Source: Treponema sp.
GTDB lineage: Bacteria; Spirochaetota; Spirochaetia; Treponematales; Treponemataceae
Reading direction: 5' to 3'
Assembly: GCA_024691105.1 (NCBI GenBank)
Contig: JAILNY010000173.1
Coordinates: 1 to 8,629, forward strand
Length of the DNA: 8,629 bases
How positions within the stretch are numbered: the stretch's first letter is position 1; each line of letters begins with the position of its first letter. Shown piece after piece: positions 5,783 to 8,629 of this stretch. The notes beneath the pieces are model-generated. The model was given only the letters and a program-made list of their open reading frames with translations. It did no database searches and was not told where the DNA came from. A program made the translations under genes and the position numbers.

Positions 5783-7372
5783 ATGAAAAAGATAATTATT
5801 TTTATTTTATTCACATTATCAGGTGTAGTTTTTACAGATGCTTTTTCTGATGAGAACTCTGATAAATGTTCTGAAGTGGTGAATAATTCGCGTTATGTTG
5901 AATTTTTCTCAAGCCTAAACTTTGGCATCCCAAAATCGGCATCGCAAAAAGACGATTTTTCGCTTACGACAGCCTCTCTCATTTACGGCTTCCGTCTTGT
6001 ACTAAAACCCGTTGACCTGCGCTTTTACCAGAAAACACAAAATTTAAGCTTTGGTAAAATTGCCGCGTGGAATTCAGGCTCTGACTTTTTTTCTATTTTA
6101 AAAGATCCTGCATGGTCACTAAAAATTTCAGGTCCACTCAGTTTTTACTTTGGCACGCTGAATTTTAGTCAGGCCGTTTCTCGTCTTAAAAAGCCTTCGC
6201 TCTATACAGGAATTTCTGTCTTCAGCACATTCTGTAATTTTACAAGCGGTCTTGGAATCTACGGAGCGACAAAATCCGCTTCTGAAAGGCCTTTTGCAAC
6301 AGCCGTCTCTTACAAGGACTCTCATCTTTGCATAGAAGGAGCGGTCACTCAAAATGCCAATACCGCCATCAGTGCAAGCTGCAAAACTCAAGTCCTGCCC
6401 TTTTTTAAGGCGGATTTTCTTGCCTGCTTTATGACATTTGATTTAGAGCCTAAAACAGATTCTTCATGGAGAAGCGACACTCCATCCTTTACCGGCGGCC
6501 GCAAAAAAGGCATTTATATAGAAGGTATATTTTCTGTTCCACTGTTTACATCAAAAATTGCAGGAGGCGCGCTTGAAAATCCGTTCAACACCGTGCGACT
6601 TTTTGGTACAGCAGATGCGCTTTTTCACTACGGAGTGTTTTCGTGCGGTGCACAAGTCTTTGTTACTGACCGCACTTTTACCCCCGGAATATTTGAGCGA
6701 GCATCCGGTAATAAAACGATTACAGGCACCGCTCAAGAAAGCGCGCTCGAAGATTCCGGCGCATCCGGGGGAGCGCCACCGGGAACACCGAAGGGAACGC
6801 TGTATGGAACGCCTTTTTTGTCGGCCGCCAGCTCTGTTGAAAAGACGATTTTTCAGGCAAAGGTAAATCCGGTTTTTACATTCCATACTAAAAACACTAA
6901 AAATAAAATCACGGTAAAAACCGGAATAACAGCGGTTTATGATTATTCACAGTCTAAAACCGGCGCAAGACCTGAATTTGAAGACAGTTTAAGTGTCGCA
7001 GCCGGATTAAAAATAAGTTCAGCCAAAAATTCACTTTATACTTTTTATAAAATGCAGGATACAAAGCATTCACTTTTTGCGTATTATTCACATTATGCAA
7101 AAAACTTTACGATTTCGTGCAACGCCAAAGTTCAGGCAGAAGTACTTGACTCAAAGGCTGAATCTCCGTTTTTTTGCAATATGACAGAAAGTTTTTCGAT
7201 TGGAATAAGTCCTAAAAACTTTCCCTTAACAAGGGCGGCTTTGAGTGCAGAATTTGAGCAGAAGATGTCAGGTTCAAGCGCAGCATTTACGGGCGCACTT
7301 TCGTACGGGTTTAATTTAAAATATGTGCGTTTTACGGGTAAAATTCAGCTTAAAGCCGGGGTTGTTATGTAA
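5783..7372 (+). CDS. Exported protein of unknown function, possible outer-membrane beta-barrel
   Basis: I do not recognise this 529-residue family. Residues 1-20 are a signal peptide: MKK, then a hydrophobic core, then VVFTDAFS. No lipobox Cys follows, so signal peptidase I cleavage near A20 or S22 is likely. The mature part has no other membrane helix. It alternates polar and hydrophobic residues with many Phe/Tyr and Gly, in short strand-like blocks (for example 110-128, 270-297, 360-388, 430-455, 505-527), as in beta-barrels or beta-rich surface proteins. The last residues, GKIQLKAGVVM, lack the terminal Phe usual in barrel proteins. Seven Cys are present in all, unusual for an outer-membrane barrel. 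A Gly/Pro/Ser/Thr-rich stretch (about 307-347) looks like an exposed loop or linker. The upstream ribosome site is weak, but an in-frame stop at 5768 fixes ATG 5783. Barrel topology is inference. Confidence 0.7.
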   Translation: MKKIIIFILFTLSGVVFTDAFSDENSDKCSEVVNNSRYVEFFSSLNFGIPKSASQKDDFSLTTASLIYGFRLVLKPVDLRFYQKTQNLSFGKIAAWNSGSDFFSILKDPAWSLKISGPLSFYFGTLNFSQAVSRLKKPSLYTGISVFSTFCNFTSGLGIYGATKSASERPFATAVSYKDSHLCIEGAVTQNANTAISASCKTQVLPFFKADFLACFMTFDLEPKTDSSWRSDTPSFTGGRKKGIYIEGIFSVPLFTSKIAGGALENPFNTVRLFGTADALFHYGVFSCGAQVFVTDRTFTPGIFERASGNKTITGTAQESALEDSGASGGAPPGTPKGTLYGTPFLSAASSVEKTIFQAKVNPVFTFHTKNTKNKITVKTGITAVYDYSQSKTGARPEFEDSLSVAAGLKISSAKNSLYTFYKMQDTKHSLFAYYSHYAKNFTISCNAKVQAEVLDSKAESPFFCNMTESFSIGISPKNFPLTRAALSAEFEQKMSGSSAAFTGALSYGFNLKYVRFTGKIQLKAGVVM

Positions 7373-7446
7373 AAAGCTGAGGTTTTGAAGTATTTGGAAG
7401 TGACTACATTTTTCTATTAAAAGGGTGCATAATGGGCACGTTTCGC

Positions 7447-7475
7447 TTGATTAAGAAGGATATTTCTTGTATTAT
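7447..7475 (+). promoter_or_regulatory. Probable fusA promoter
   Basis: TTGATT (7447-7452, four of six to the -35 consensus) lies exactly 17 bases before TATTAT (7470-7475, five of six to the -10). Start of transcription would be near 7482, leaving a leader of about 56 bases. A perfect TATAAT also occurs at 7478-7483 but has no -35 at proper spacing. This is the only convincing promoter in the 165-base gap between the unknown exported protein and fusA. Confidence 0.55.
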
Positions 7476-7537
7476 TCTATAATTAGTCAATAGACTTTTA
7501 AATCCAGTTTGATATTATTTTTTAAGAGGTAAACAAT

Positions 7538-8629
7538 ATGGACTATGATCTTTCAAAAGTGAGAAATATCGGTATTAGTGCCCACATTGACTCAGGAAAG
7601 ACAACTACTTCAGAACGTATCTTGTTCTATTGTAACAAGATTCACGCAATCCACGAAGTTCGTGGTAAAGACGGTGTTGGTGCCGTTATGGATAACATGG
7701 AATTGGAGCGCGAACGCGGTATTACAATTCAGTCAGCAGCTACACAGGTTCAGTGGAAAGATTACACAATTAACTTGATCGATACTCCGGGACACGTAGA
7801 CTTTACAGTAGAAGTTGAACGTTCTCTTCGCGTTTTGGACGGAGCTATCATGATTCTTTGTGCTGTAGCTGGTGTTCAGTCTCAGTCAATTACTGTAGAC
7901 CGTCAGCTCAAACGCTATCACGTTCCACGCGTTGCATTCGTAAACAAATGTGACCGTCAGGGTGCAAATCCTATCCGTGTATGCAACCAGGTTCGCGAAA
8001 AGCTTGGTCTTAATGCACACATGATGGAACTTCCTATCGGTCTTGAAGACAAACTCGAAGGTGTTGTAGACCTCGTAACAATGAAAGCTATCTACTTTGA
8101 TGGTCCTAACGGAGATGAACTCCGCTATGCAGAAATTCCTGCACACATGGTAGAAGATGCTAAAAAATATCGTGAAGAAATGCTCGATGCTGTTTCTATG
8201 TTTGATGATGAACTTATGGAAATCATCATGGAAAATGGCTTTGACAACATTCCAGAAGACAAAATCAAGGCAGCTGTACGTAAGGGAACTCTTGCAGAAC
8301 AGTTTGTTGGTGTATTCTGCGGTTCTGCACACGTAAACAAAGGTATTCAGCCATTGCTCGATGCAGTTGCAGCTTACCTTCCTTCTCCAGATGAAGTTAA
8401 GAACGTTGCTTTAGACCTTGACAACAACGAAGCAGAAGTTGCTCTTACTTCTAACGAAAACGATCCTACTGTTGCTCTCGCATTCAAACTTGATGACGGT
8501 CAGTATGGTCAGCTCACATATACTCGTGTATATCAGGGAAAAATCAAGAAAGGTGAAGAACTTACAAATACACGTTCAAAGAAGCGCTTTAAGGTTGGAC
8601 GTCTTGTACGTATGAACTCTGCTCAGATG
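7538..8629 (+). CDS. fusA: Elongation factor G, spirochaete EF-G1 type, 3'-truncated
   Basis: Translational GTPase that moves tRNA and mRNA through the ribosome after each peptide bond. The frame starts at ATG 7538, after AAGAGGT (7524-7530), and is open to the window end: 364 of about 690-700 residues, covering the whole GTPase (G) domain and the start of domain II. Seen: G1 AHIDSGKTT (15-23), switch I RGITIQSA with T63, G3 DTPGH with catalytic H86 (82-86), G4 NKCD (136-139), G5 GSA (262-264). Ser in AHIDSGKT, in place of the usual Ala, and the block around 36-50 (IHAIHEVRGKDGVG) mark the EF-G1 group shared by spirochaetes and mitochondria; in spirochaetes EF-G1 is the translocase while a second copy, EF-G2, serves ribosome recycling. 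Codon choice is more biased (many CGT, GTT, GGT, AAC) than in the neighbours, as expected for high expression. It probably has its own promoter at 7447-7475. Confidence 0.95.
   Translation, partial: MDYDLSKVRNIGISAHIDSGKTTTSERILFYCNKIHAIHEVRGKDGVGAVMDNMELERERGITIQSAATQVQWKDYTINLIDTPGHVDFTVEVERSLRVLDGAIMILCAVAGVQSQSITVDRQLKRYHVPRVAFVNKCDRQGANPIRVCNQVREKLGLNAHMMELPIGLEDKLEGVVDLVTMKAIYFDGPNGDELRYAEIPAHMVEDAKKYREEMLDAVSMFDDELMEIIMENGFDNIPEDKIKAAVRKGTLAEQFVGVFCGSAHVNKGIQPLLDAVAAYLPSPDEVKNVALDLDNNEAEVALTSNENDPTVALAFKLDDGQYGQLTYTRVYQGKIKKGEELTNTRSKKRFKVGRLVRMNSAQM

Noticed and set aside
6551..6886. Overlapping frames on both strands in the GC-richer part of the exported-protein gene
   Set aside because: They are Arg-rich shadows that arise where the low-complexity insert lacks stop codons; no start signals support them.
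7425..7438. GTGC/GCAC inverted repeat after the exported-protein gene as a terminator
   Set aside because: Only four base pairs with a seven-base loop and no continuous T-run; too weak to call.
7485..7496. AGTC-AATA-GACT hairpin in the fusA leader as a regulatory element
   Set aside because: Four base pairs only, expected by chance; no riboswitch-like structure is visible in the leader.
7886..8340. Minus-strand frames opposite fusA
   Set aside because: The plus strand encodes EF-G with every G-motif intact through this stretch; these frames are mirror artefacts of its strongly biased codons.

Overview
The window looks like an ordinary chromosomal segment from a spirochaete, most likely a Treponema or close relative. 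The best pointer is the EF-G at the right edge. Its P-loop reads AHIDSGKTT, and the signature around residues 36-60 (HEVRGKDGVG, then MELERERGIT) is typical of the spirochaete/mitochondrial EF-G1 branch. The other genes fit this reading: a proofreading-deficient Pol I, a single-pass SPOR-domain protein, and a large unrecognised exported protein. Genus-level placement is inference; no marker was searched.

Layout, left to right. (1) The 3' part of a UDP-glucuronate decarboxylase-type sugar-nucleotide dehydratase/decarboxylase (1-516, +). (2) A 132-residue unrecognised protein (583-981, +); its Shine-Dalgarno lies inside a 12-bp inverted repeat. (3) polA (1014-3938, +), with intact 5'-nuclease and polymerase domains but all catalytic acids of the 3'-5' exonuclease replaced. 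(4) coaE (3938-4729, +), overlapping polA by one base (TAATG) and enlarged by an N-terminal extension and a Ser/Asp-rich insert. (5) A bidirectional terminator (4774-4804) between convergent genes. (6) A FtsN-like SPOR-domain membrane protein (4808-5638, -). (7) A 144-bp divergent intergenic region with three helically phased T-tracts. (8) A 529-residue protein with a signal peptide, unrecognised, possibly a surface or outer-membrane beta-barrel (5783-7372, +). (9) A promoter and leader, then the first 364 codons of fusA/EF-G1 (7538 to window end, +).

Functional reading. The 132-residue gene, polA and coaE are closely packed and probably co-transcribed, so DNA repair/replication and the last step of coenzyme A synthesis share a transcript. 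SPOR and the 529-residue protein are divergently arranged; both are predicted to act at or beyond the cytoplasmic membrane. fusA has its own promoter-like sequence. No tRNA, rRNA, CRISPR array, insertion sequence, phage gene or defence system is visible.

No clear new multi-gene system was found. The best leads are the SD-masking hairpin before the 132-residue gene, the altered active sites of PolA, low-complexity inserts in three neighbouring genes, an antisense terminator-like hairpin inside coaE, and the phased T-tracts before the unknown exported protein.
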